Source: Acidothermales bacterium
GTDB lineage: Bacteria; Actinomycetota; Actinomycetes; Streptosporangiales; WHST01
Length of the DNA stretch: 16,690 nucleotides
Direction: 5' to 3'
Assembly (NCBI GenBank): GCA_017354575.1
Contig: JAFMQP010000032.1
Location: forward strand, 1 to 16,690
Position 1 is the first letter of the stretch; each line of letters begins with the position of its first letter. The notes beneath the pieces are model-generated. The model saw only the letters and a list, made by a program, of their open reading frames with translations. It did no database searches and had not been told where the DNA came from. The translations under genes and the position numbers were made by a program. Positions 1 through 6,585 of this stretch are shown piece by piece.

Positions 1-650
1 CGTCCGTCGTCACCCATGTCGCGTACAACCTGCTGCTGATGAAGTCGTACCAGCTCGGCGAGTTCAGCCAGGTGTATCCGCTCGCCCGCGGCACGTCGCC
101 GCTCGTCGTGACGGTGCTCGCCGTCGTCTTCGTCCGCGAGATCCCGTCGCCGCTGCACCTCGCCGGCGTGCTCGTCGTTTCCGTCGGGATCGCGAGCCTG
201 GTGCTGGTCGGACGCCGTCCCGGCCGCGGCGATGGGCCCGCCGTCCTAGCGGCAGTCGCCACCGGCCTGACGATCGCGACGTACACCACGATCGACGGGG
301 TCGGCGTGCGACTTTCCGGCAGCGCGGCGGGTTACACGGGATGGCTCGTGCTGTTGGAGTCCGTGCTCGTCCCCCTGTGCGCGTTCGCCGGCGCGGGCCG
401 CGGCCTGCTGCCGCGTCTGCGCCCATATCTGTGGAAGGGGATGGCAGGTGGCGTGCTCAGCCTGTTCGCGTACGGGCTCGTGCTGTGGGCGCAGACGCGG
501 GGCGCCCTCGCTCCGATCGCGGCGCTCCGCGAGACCAGCATCGTCGTCGGAGCGATCATCGGGACTGCCCTGTTCCACGAGCGGTTCGGCAAGCCGCGGG
601 TCGTGGGGACCGTCGTGGTGGTGACGGGGATCGTGCTGCTGAACGTGTGA
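1..650 (+). CDS. EamA/DMT-family transporter, 5'-truncated by the window edge
   Basis: The reading frame is open from base 3 to the stop at 648-650, leaving about 215 residues; the true start lies outside the window. An internal ATG at 39 exists, but coding sequence continues upstream of it (SVVTHVAYNLL), so it is not the start. The product is a hydrophobic inner-membrane protein with alternating segments such as SPLVVTVLAVVFV and GVLVVSVGIASLVLVG, then further segments ending in VVGTVVVVTGIVLLNV. The pattern 'YxLGEFSQVYPLARGTSPL' near the left edge and 'REIPSPLHLAGVLVVSVGI' are typical of EamA (drug/metabolite transporter) proteins, which have ten membrane helices in two repeats. What is visible is roughly helix 3 or 4 onward. 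The substrate cannot be inferred; members export metabolites, amino acids or drugs. It converges on the methyltransferase gene, 27 bp apart. Confidence 0.85.
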   Translation, partial: SVVTHVAYNLLLMKSYQLGEFSQVYPLARGTSPLVVTVLAVVFVREIPSPLHLAGVLVVSVGIASLVLVGRRPGRGDGPAVLAAVATGLTIATYTTIDGVGVRLSGSAAGYTGWLVLLESVLVPLCAFAGAGRGLLPRLRPYLWKGMAGGVLSLFAYGLVLWAQTRGALAPIAALRETSIVVGAIIGTALFHERFGKPRVVGTVVVVTGIVLLNV

Positions 651-658
651 AGGGGCTA

Positions 659-682
659 GTTGATCATGTTAACGTGATCAAC
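659..682. repeat. 24-bp near-perfect palindrome between convergent genes
   Basis: The arms GTTGATCA (659-666) and TGATCAAC (675-682) flank T, GTTAAC (668-673), G. Every pair matches except 667/674, which would be a U-G wobble in plus-strand RNA. The right arm contains the methyltransferase stop codon (678-680). It is unusually AT-rich for this sequence. It sits between the ends of two convergent genes, so a bidirectional terminator is one reading. However, no T-tract follows on either strand, and the AT-rich symmetric shape equally resembles a protein-binding operator. Confidence 0.55.
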
Positions 683-1277
683 CGGTGAGTGACGCCCCCA
701 GCACACGGTAGCCCTTGGCGCTGGCCAGGCGGTCGCACGCGTAGCCCTCGGACACCAGCCAGCGGTGCAGGGAGTCGGCGCCGAGGTTGCGCTGGACGAC
801 GAGGTACGCGGCGCCGTCCGGCTCCAGCCGCGCCAGCCAGGTGTGCAGCAACTCGTGCAACGCGGGCTTGCCGACGTGGATGGGCGGGTTGCTGTAGATC
901 GCGGCGAAGGCCAGGTCGCCGGGGACGGCGTCCGGCGCGGCCACCCGGACGTTCGCCAGGCCGAGCGCCGCGGCGTTGCGTTCGGTCAGCGACCTCGCCC
1001 GCTCGTTGACGTCCACCGCCCACACCTCCGCGTCCGGTGACCGGATGGCGAGGACGCAGGCGATGGGCCCGTACCCGCAGCCGAGGTCGAGCAGCCGGCC
1101 GGACGCCGGTGGGCGCGGGCCGCGGTCGAGCAGCACCTGCGTGCCGAGGTCGAGGCGGTCGGCGCTGAACACGCCACGCGCCGTACGCAGGGCGTACGAA
1201 CGGCCGTCCGCACGCAACGAGACGGTCCGCTCTCCGGCGTCGGACGAGGGCGCGGCGGTGAAGTAGTGCTCGTTCAC
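678..1277 (-). CDS. Class I SAM-dependent methyltransferase, small (MTS/RsmC-like) domain
   Basis: A 199-aa single-domain methyltransferase. Motif I is DLGCGYG at residues 64-70 (SAM binding), the acidic ribose-binding residue is in VDV at 88-90, and the catalytic motif is S-NPP at 129-132. NPP is the signature of enzymes that methylate exocyclic amines of nucleobases or glutamine. The N-terminal HYFTAAP, then GVFSADRLDLGT, matches the MTS family that includes RsmC and RsmD-like 16S rRNA guanine-N2 methyltransferases. The protein corresponds to the C-terminal catalytic half of E. coli RsmC only, as usual in actinobacteria, so an rRNA substrate is likely but unproven. The start is GTG at 1277, because the conserved HYF motif follows within four residues. 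The stop of the upstream MinD-like gene lies 1 bp away (TGA, G, GTG), so translation is probably coupled and both belong to one operon. Confidence 0.85.
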   Translation of the reverse strand: MNEHYFTAAPSSDAGERTVSLRADGRSYALRTARGVFSADRLDLGTQVLLDRGPRPPASGRLLDLGCGYGPIACVLAIRSPDAEVWAVDVNERARSLTERNAAALGLANVRVAAPDAVPGDLAFAAIYSNPPIHVGKPALHELLHTWLARLEPDGAAYLVVQRNLGADSLHRWLVSEGYACDRLASAKGYRVLGASLTG

Positions 1278-1278
1278 C

Positions 1279-3528
1279 TCACGGCGTCAACCGGTGCTGG
1301 AAGCCCGCGGCCACCGCGGCGGCGAGCTGCAGGTACGCGTCCCGCGTCGGGTTGTCGAGCTGCTCGAGCACGAACTCCGCGCCCGCCTCCAGGTGCGGGT
1401 CGAACGGCACCCGCACCAGCGCACGGCACCGCGCGCTGAAGTGCTGCTCGAGCCGGCTGAGGTCGACCGCCTTGTTCTGCGGTCGCACCGCCGACATGAC
1501 GACCACGCCGCTCTGCACGAGCCGGCTGTAGTCATGCGCGTCGAGCCAGTCCAGCGTCGCGCTCGCCGAGCGCGCGCCGTCGACGGACGCCGAGCTCACC
1601 AGCACGATCTGGTCGGCCAGGCCGAGGATCCCGCGCATCGCCGAGTGCAGCAGGCCGGTGCCGCAGTCGGTGATGCAGATCGAGTAGTAGTGCTCGAGGA
1701 CGTCGGTGACCGACCGGTAGTCGGCCTCGCTGAACGCCTCCGAGATCGCCGGGTCGGGGTCGGACGCCAGCACCTCGAGCCGGCTGGCCGCCTGCGACGT
1801 GTACTGCCGCACGTCGGCGTACCTGGCGATCATCTCCTTGTTCGCGAGCAGGTCGCGGACGTTCGCGCGGGTCTCGACCCGCACCTTCTCCGCGAGCGTG
1901 CCACGGTCGGGGTTGGCGTCGACGGCGATGATCCGGTCGCCGCGCAACGTCGCCAGCGTCGAGCCCAGGCCCACGCTCGTCGTCGTCTTGCCGACGCCGC
2001 CCTTGAGGCTCAGCACCGCCACCCGGTAGTGGCCGCCGGCCACCGGCGTACGGATCTGCTCGATCATCTGCTGCCGGGCGATCTCCTTGTTCGACTCGCC
2101 CGGATCGATGAGCCCGCCCGACACCTTGAACACGGCACGCCGCCAGCCGCCGGTCGGCGCCTGCTTGCGCGGACGCAGCAGCGCCTGCGGCGACAGGTGG
2201 TCGGACGTCAGCGGGATCGGCTGGGACGGCGGCAGCTGCGTCGCACCGGGGAAGCCCTGCCCGTGGAACACCTGCGGCGTCTGGCCGGCCGTCGGATCGC
2301 CCCGGTAGTCCTGCCGGACGTAGTCGCCCGGCGGCTGCGGTGCCTGCGGCTGGTAGCCCTGCTGGAACTGCGACAGGTCGTACCGGGCGGTGGCCTGCTG
2401 GCCGGGCTGGGCCTGCTGCGGTGCCTGTTGGCGCTGTTCCTGGCCCGGCCAGGCACCCCATTGACCGGCGCCCTGCGGACCCTCGCCGTACGGCGGCTGC
2501 TGCTGCCACGGTGCCTGCTCGTGCGGGCCGGTCGGCACCGAAGCGGTGCGGGTGTCGGCTCCCTCCCCGAACGCCGGGGCGGGCGGCGGCCACTCGTGGT
2601 CCGGCATCCCAGGCTGCGGCCCGGTGCCCGGGTCGGCCTGCTCGGTGGAGAACGGCGACGGAGGCTCGGAGGCCCACGACTGTTCGTGCCGGCCCTCGCC
2701 CGCACCGAACGGCGCCGGCGGCTCCGCCGTCCACGGCTCGTCGTGCGCACCGTGGGCGCCCTCGCCGAACGGCGCCGGCTCCGACCACGTCTGCCCGCCC
2801 ACGGGCGGCTGGGGGTGCTCGCGAGGCTCAGCGGTCCGGCCCTGCTCCTCACCCGGCTGCACCTCGGCGCCGTCACGCCACGGGCCGCGCGCCGGCTCGT
2901 CGTGGAACGGGGAGTCGGCGAACGGGGACGCCTGCTCGCCCCACGGCTCGCCGGGACCGCCCTGTTCCCACGGGTGCTGCTGCGGCGGTGCGGCTGCGCC
3001 GCCCTGCTGGCCGTTGCCCTCGAAGCCCTGCGGCGGCTGCTGCCACTGCTGGCCCGGATCTGCCGGCCCGTACGGGTTGTACGCCTGGTGGCCGTTCTGC
3101 TGCTGCCACGACTGCGGCTCGGCCGGCTGCTGCCAGGAATGTGCCTGCTCGGCGGGCTCGAACTCCCACGGCGGCGGCACCTCGTGCTCCATCGCGGACG
3201 ACTCGAACGGCGCGTGCTGCGACGTCGGCGCGTGCTCGAACGGGCTCGGCTCGGCGGCGTGGGAGGAGTCCTCGTCGCCCCCCTCGCGCCAGGGGTGGGC
3301 GTTCTGGTCGTGGTCCTCGGCGGAGAACGGGTTGCCGCCGGGCTCGGGCAGGATCGGCCGGCCGAAGTCGTCGCTCTCGAGCAGCTGCGTCATGTGCTCC
3401 GGCGGTGCGGAGTCCCCCGGCAGCGGACCCCACGGGTACGGATCCGGGCCCTGGGCCGCCTCGTCGTCGGCTCCAGCCTCGTCATCACGGCCCGTCGAGT
3501 CGGCGAACGGATCATCCTTGCCCGTCAT
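1279..3528 (-). CDS. MinD/ParA-family ATPase with a long Pro/Gln/Trp-rich disordered N-terminal region
   Basis: A 749-aa protein in two parts. Residues 1-450 are low complexity, rich in P, Q, E, G and W. They carry imperfect ~19-residue repeats of the form W-x-x-EP-x-x-PFG around 248-325, and many W-Q-Q and PF pairs. Residues about 462-480 (GWRRAVFKVSGGLIDPGES) form a basic conserved linker. Residues 503-749 are a MinD/ParA ATPase. This has a deviant Walker A KGGVGKTT at 509-516 with signature lysine K509 and catalytic K514, VDANPDRGTL around D537 (Walker A'), and a Walker B-like ICITD ending at D621. Such ATPases dimerise on ATP and position cargo on membranes or the nucleoid. The head-plus-linker layout resembles EspI-type proteins of type VII secretion, but no secretion genes are nearby, so this assignment is only an analogy. 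A GAGGGGG ribosome-binding site sits 6 nt before the ATG at 3528. The downstream methyltransferase is 1 bp away. Confidence 0.85.
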   Translation of the reverse strand: MTGKDDPFADSTGRDDEAGADDEAAQGPDPYPWGPLPGDSAPPEHMTQLLESDDFGRPILPEPGGNPFSAEDHDQNAHPWREGGDEDSSHAAEPSPFEHAPTSQHAPFESSAMEHEVPPPWEFEPAEQAHSWQQPAEPQSWQQQNGHQAYNPYGPADPGQQWQQPPQGFEGNGQQGGAAAPPQQHPWEQGGPGEPWGEQASPFADSPFHDEPARGPWRDGAEVQPGEEQGRTAEPREHPQPPVGGQTWSEPAPFGEGAHGAHDEPWTAEPPAPFGAGEGRHEQSWASEPPSPFSTEQADPGTGPQPGMPDHEWPPPAPAFGEGADTRTASVPTGPHEQAPWQQQPPYGEGPQGAGQWGAWPGQEQRQQAPQQAQPGQQATARYDLSQFQQGYQPQAPQPPGDYVRQDYRGDPTAGQTPQVFHGQGFPGATQLPPSQPIPLTSDHLSPQALLRPRKQAPTGGWRRAVFKVSGGLIDPGESNKEIARQQMIEQIRTPVAGGHYRVAVLSLKGGVGKTTTSVGLGSTLATLRGDRIIAVDANPDRGTLAEKVRVETRANVRDLLANKEMIARYADVRQYTSQAASRLEVLASDPDPAISEAFSEADYRSVTDVLEHYYSICITDCGTGLLHSAMRGILGLADQIVLVSSASVDGARSASATLDWLDAHDYSRLVQSGVVVMSAVRPQNKAVDLSRLEQHFSARCRALVRVPFDPHLEAGAEFVLEQLDNPTRDAYLQLAAAVAAGFQHRLTP

Positions 3529-3573
3529 CCAGGGCCCCCTCGGCTCGCCGTCACCTACGCTTGACAGTCGCCC

Positions 3574-3579
3574 AGCCTA
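3574..3579 (-). promoter_or_regulatory. Candidate -10 element for the MinD-like operon
   Basis: On the minus strand TAGGCT fits the actinobacterial TANNNT -10 pattern. It would give a leader of about 40 nt, consistent with the good ribosome-binding site before the ATG at 3528. No convincing -35 hexamer is visible at the right distance, so this is tentative. Confidence 0.3.
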
Positions 3580-3620
3580 AGCCCATGGGCCGTCGCCGTG
3601 GGAATCCTGTCCTCCACCGC

Positions 3621-3626
3621 TACCCT
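3621..3626 (+). promoter_or_regulatory. -10 element for a probable leaderless transcript of the quinone oxidoreductase
   Basis: TACCCT fits TANNNT and ends 7 nt before the ATG at 3634. This would place the transcription start at or next to the start codon. There is no ribosome-binding site between the two. A -35 hexamer is not obvious. Confidence 0.5.
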
Positions 3627-3633
3627 GACCGTC

Positions 3634-4623
3634 ATGCACGCGATCGTCATCACCGAGCCCGGCGGACCCGACGTGCTGCGCTGGGAGGCGGTGCCGGACC
3701 CGGAGCCCCAGCCGGGCGAGGTCGTCCTCGAGGTCGCCGCGAGCGCCGTCAACCGCGCCGACCTGCTGCAACGGCAGGGGAACTACGACCCGCCGCCCGG
3801 CGCCTCCCGCTACCCCGGGCTCGAATGCGCGGGCCGGGTGGTCGCCCTCGGCGACGGCGTCGACTCGTGGTCGGTCGGCGATGAAGCGTGCGCCCTGCTG
3901 GCCGGCGGCGGGTACGCCGAACGGGTCGCCGTGCCGGCCGGGCAGCTGCTCCCCGTGCCCGCCGGCGTCTCGCTGATGGACGCCGCCGGTCTCCCGGAGG
4001 TCGCGTGCACGGTCTTCTCCACAGTCTTCATGGTCGCGGGGCTACGGCCCGGTGAGTCGCTGCTCGTGCACGGTGGCGGCAGCGGCATCGGCACGTTCGC
4101 CATCCAGCTCGCCAAGGCCGCGGACGCCGCGCGGGTGTTCTGCACCGCCGGCAGCGCGGCCAAGCTGGAACGCTGCCGCGAGCTCGGCGCCGACGTCGCG
4201 ATCGACTACACCAGTGAGGACTTCGCCGAGCGCGTCGCCGCCGAGACCGACGGCGCGGGTGTGGACGTGATCCTCGACATCGTCGGCGCGAAGTACCTCG
4301 CACGCAACGTCGCCGCGCTCGGCCGCAACGGCCGGCTCGTGGTCATCGGCATGCAGGGCGGCGCCACGGCGGAGCTGAACCTCGGCGCCCTGTTGGCCAA
4401 GCGGGCCGCGGTGATCGGCGTGACGCTGCGCGGCCGGCCGCTGTCCGAGAAGGCCGCCATCGTCGCCGCCGTGCGCGAGAACGTCTGGCCCGCGGTCGAG
4501 GGCGGTCAGGTGCGTCCCGTCATCGACCGGCGGCTCCCGATGAGCGACGCCGCCGCCGCGCACCGCGTCGTCGAGGCGGGCGAGCACGTCGGCAAGGTGC
4601 TGCTCGTCACCGGCAACGGATGA
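3634..4623 (+). CDS. NAD(P)H:quinone oxidoreductase, PIG3/zeta-crystallin type (medium-chain reductase without zinc)
   Basis: A 329-aa medium-chain dehydrogenase/reductase. The N-terminal GroES-like half contains the PIG3 signature NRADLLQRQGNYDPPPGAS at 40-58. The Rossmann half has the NADPH loop VHGGGSGIG at 145-153. Neither the catalytic zinc ligands (GHE) nor the four-cysteine structural zinc loop is present, which fits the quinone oxidoreductase branch. The expected reaction is NADPH-dependent reduction of quinones or reactive enones in the cytosol, by analogy with TP53I3 and QorA. An in-frame start at 3598 is possible. ATG 3634 is preferred because homologues begin MxAIVIxxPGGP and because the -10 box TACCCT sits 7 nt upstream. 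The gene is followed after 52 bp by a separately promoted membrane-protein operon. As I recall, M. tuberculosis has a similar oxidoreductase (Rv3777) near bpa (Rv3780), so its position here looks ancestral. Confidence 0.87.
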   Translation: MHAIVITEPGGPDVLRWEAVPDPEPQPGEVVLEVAASAVNRADLLQRQGNYDPPPGASRYPGLECAGRVVALGDGVDSWSVGDEACALLAGGGYAERVAVPAGQLLPVPAGVSLMDAAGLPEVACTVFSTVFMVAGLRPGESLLVHGGGSGIGTFAIQLAKAADAARVFCTAGSAAKLERCRELGADVAIDYTSEDFAERVAAETDGAGVDVILDIVGAKYLARNVAALGRNGRLVVIGMQGGATAELNLGALLAKRAAVIGVTLRGRPLSEKAAIVAAVRENVWPAVEGGQVRPVIDRRLPMSDAAAAHRVVEAGEHVGKVLLVTGNG

Positions 4624-4661
4624 CCATGGGACGACGGCCACCGGCGGGCGGCCCGGTGTCC

Positions 4662-4667
4662 TAGAAT
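4662..4667 (+). promoter_or_regulatory. -10 element (TAGAAT) driving the three-gene membrane-protein operon
   Basis: TAGAAT is a near-consensus actinobacterial -10 box in a GC-rich surrounding. The GTG start at 4676 follows 8 nt after it with no ribosome-binding site, so the message is probably leaderless. The -35 region is not recognisable. Confidence 0.6.
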
Positions 4668-4675
4668 CACCGGAC

Positions 4676-5335
4676 GTGACCGTTCCGCCCCCCGCGCAGT
4701 GGCAGGTGCCACCGCAGACCCCGCAGATGCCGCAACGGCCTCGCGGCGTCCTCCGCGGCTACGCGGTCGAGGCGGTCATCGCAGGGATGCTGCTCGTGCT
4801 GATCGCCGTGATCATCCTCCCGGCGTATTTCATGGGCGCGTTCCAGCAGGTGCCGGTGCAGGCGCTGCCGCAGATCCAGCCGGGCCAGACGGCGGCGTAC
4901 GGGGAGTTCCATATCACCCCGACGGACGCCATCATCACGACGAAGAACCCGGGCGGCGGACTCGACGACGACAAGAAGAAGAAGGCGTACCTCGTCGTGC
5001 ACGCCCGGATCGAGAACCGCTCCCGGGTGGCCGTCTACGGTCTCGACCTCGCCAACGACTACCGGCTCACGCCGCCGGGCCGGTCCAAGGCGTCGCACCC
5101 GAAGGACGTGGGGCTCGTCCGCGACCACTCGACGTCGTGCACCCTGCTGCCGCACCTGGCCGAGCAGGTGCAGATGATCTGGGAGATCCCGCTCACCGCC
5201 CCCGTGCCGACCGTCATCACGCTGACCATCTTCAAGCGCACCTATCGACAGGACTTCTTCGAGAACAGGTACCAGTGGCTCTCCCCCGAGCCCTGGCTGA
5301 ACGTGCAGCTCCCGGTGAGGCAGGACAACCCATGA
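4676..5335 (+). CDS. Single-pass membrane-anchored protein of unknown function (first of a three-gene operon)
   Basis: A 219-aa protein. Residues 1-22 are Pro/Gln-rich and probably cytoplasmic. One strong membrane helix spans about 31-53 (EAVIAGMLLVLIAVIILPAYF). The remaining ~165 residues should lie outside the membrane and look beta-rich, with alternating hydrophobic stretches such as AYLVVHARIENRS and VQMIWEIPL. The layout of a short beta domain after one helix resembles DUF4352-like, immunoglobulin-type envelope proteins, but I do not recognise the family. A lysine-rich loop (DDDKKKKAY) interrupts the first strands. The start is GTG 4676, 8 nt after a TAGAAT -10 box. The stop overlaps the next gene's start in ATGA, which indicates translational coupling. 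Its late segment (MIWEIPL) aligns by eye with similar segments in the next two proteins, so the three may be distant paralogues. Confidence 0.75.
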   Translation: MTVPPPAQWQVPPQTPQMPQRPRGVLRGYAVEAVIAGMLLVLIAVIILPAYFMGAFQQVPVQALPQIQPGQTAAYGEFHITPTDAIITTKNPGGGLDDDKKKKAYLVVHARIENRSRVAVYGLDLANDYRLTPPGRSKASHPKDVGLVRDHSTSCTLLPHLAEQVQMIWEIPLTAPVPTVITLTIFKRTYRQDFFENRYQWLSPEPWLNVQLPVRQDNP

Positions 5336-5997
5336 GCGTGCCCGGGCGGGAGGGGTACCAGCGGCGGGGGTACGAGCGCGCCGAGCTCGGCATCGGCATG
5401 ATCACGACGCACCTGACCAAGCAGAAGGCGCTGATGGTGCTGCTGTCGCTCGGCCTGGTCGCGCTCATCGTCGGCCTCGACAAGGCGAAGCAGCCGGACA
5501 TCGCGAACATGTTCGCACCGTCCATCAAGCACCAGGCCGCGCTCGGACAGCCACTGACCCTGCGCGAGGGGACGGTGCGGTTCACCCGCGTGCGTGCCGC
5601 GAGGTCGGTCGAGACCGGCTCCGGCATCCTCAAGAAGCAGATCAACACCTCGGGTATCTGGGTGATCGTCGACTACAGGTTCACCGCCGTACGCCAGTCG
5701 GCCAACATGGACGTCGCGCTCAACAGCAGGGACAACGCGACGTACGCGGCGTCCGACCGAGGCGGGCTCTCGTCGAAGAGCTCCATCTCGGGCGACCCGG
5801 GCTTCCCGGTGTCGGGATCGTTCCTATTCGAGATGCCGAAGAGCCGGATCGCCGGCTCCTACATCACCGTCGGCCAGTCCAGCTTCGGCTGGCCGTTGTG
5901 GGACGACGAGGGCATCGTCCCGCTCGGCGTCGACGACGCCGGCGCGAAGACGCTGATCCGCAACGCACCCCCTCTCCTGCACGTCGGCGGTGACTGA
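5332..5997 (+). CDS. Single-pass membrane-anchored protein of unknown function (second of three)
   Basis: A 221-aa protein starting at ATG 5332, which overlaps the previous stop codon by ATGA. An AGGA lies six bases upstream. Residues 1-30 are hydrophilic and basic. One helix spans about 33-49 (ALMVLLSLGLVALIVGL), and the rest is predicted outside. The external domain has the pattern GQPLTLREGTVRFTRVRAAR, then GIWVIVDYRFTA, then FLFEMPKSRIAGSYITVG. The third protein of the operon shows the same order (KRVQLGPDTVQLAGLRVERP, then AVVVVATFRA, then YYVPGSRAHGL), which I read as a shared fold and gene duplication. No cysteine or enzyme motif was found. Function is unknown; an envelope complex with its neighbours is a reasonable inference. 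Confidence 0.78.
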   Translation: MSVPGREGYQRRGYERAELGIGMITTHLTKQKALMVLLSLGLVALIVGLDKAKQPDIANMFAPSIKHQAALGQPLTLREGTVRFTRVRAARSVETGSGILKKQINTSGIWVIVDYRFTAVRQSANMDVALNSRDNATYAASDRGGLSSKSSISGDPGFPVSGSFLFEMPKSRIAGSYITVGQSSFGWPLWDDEGIVPLGVDDAGAKTLIRNAPPLLHVGGD

Positions 5998-6006
5998 GGT
6001 GGACCG

Positions 6007-6582
6007 ATGAGGGCATGGATTCGGCAGTTCCGCCGCTATCTCATCGCCGCGCCGCTCGTACTCGCCGTCGGGTTCGGCTGGAACGTCTGGTACGCCTGGC
6101 ACGGCAACGACAGCGTCGCACACCGTCCCGTCGACGTGCCGAAGGGCAAACGCGTGCAGTTGGGCCCCGACACGGTCCAGCTCGCCGGGCTCAGGGTCGA
6201 GCGGCCGCGCAAGAGCTCCAGCTTCGACACGAGTACGCCGCCGCCGCGAGGCGCCGTCGTCGTGGTCGCGACGTTCCGCGCTCGCATCGACGACGTCAAG
6301 GGCTACTCGAAGTTCTACTGCGACTCGAGCGTGCAGAACGCCGACGGCTGGATCTGGCCGGCCATGTCGGGAGGCGTCCCGGACCAGTACGTGCCGCCGC
6401 AGACGCCGAAGGCCTGCGACGGAAAGACATTGAACAAGGACTTCAAGGACGTCGTGCCGAAGCCGCACACGTGGTACCGCTTCGCGTACGGCTATTACGT
6501 GCCTGGAAGTCGCGCACACGGTCTGCGGCCGACACTCGAGTTCTACAAGGAAGACCCGCACTACCTGCGGTTCTCCAGCTGA
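6007..6582 (+). CDS. Single-pass membrane-anchored protein of unknown function (third of three)
   Basis: A 191-aa protein. A short basic N-terminus (MRAWIRQFRR) precedes one hydrophobic helix at about 11-30, so it is either a membrane anchor or an uncleaved signal. The remaining 160 residues are predicted extracytoplasmic and contain exactly two cysteines, C105 and C137, which could form a disulphide. The beta-strand order resembles the preceding protein. A ribosome-binding site GAGGTGG (5996-6002) overlaps the previous stop codon and sits 4 nt before ATG 6007, so the gene is the third member of the operon. Only 3 bp separate its stop from the stop of the convergent multi-pass membrane gene, leaving no room for a conventional terminator. 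I do not recognise the family. Confidence 0.78.
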   Translation: MRAWIRQFRRYLIAAPLVLAVGFGWNVWYAWHGNDSVAHRPVDVPKGKRVQLGPDTVQLAGLRVERPRKSSSFDTSTPPPRGAVVVVATFRARIDDVKGYSKFYCDSSVQNADGWIWPAMSGGVPDQYVPPQTPKACDGKTLNKDFKDVVPKPHTWYRFAYGYYVPGSRAHGLRPTLEFYKEDPHYLRFSS

Positions 6583-6585
6583 CGG

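Noticed and set aside
1294..3564. A 756-aa open frame on the plus strand opposite the MinD-like ATPase gene
   Set aside because: It is Arg/Leu-rich shadow sequence produced by GC-rich third-position bias. The minus strand carries a clear Walker A ATPase and a ribosome-binding site.
3561..3566. Perfect TTGACA on the plus strand as a -35 for the quinone oxidoreductase
   Set aside because: No -10-like hexamer lies 16-18 bp downstream, and the supported TACCCT box is about 55 bp away.
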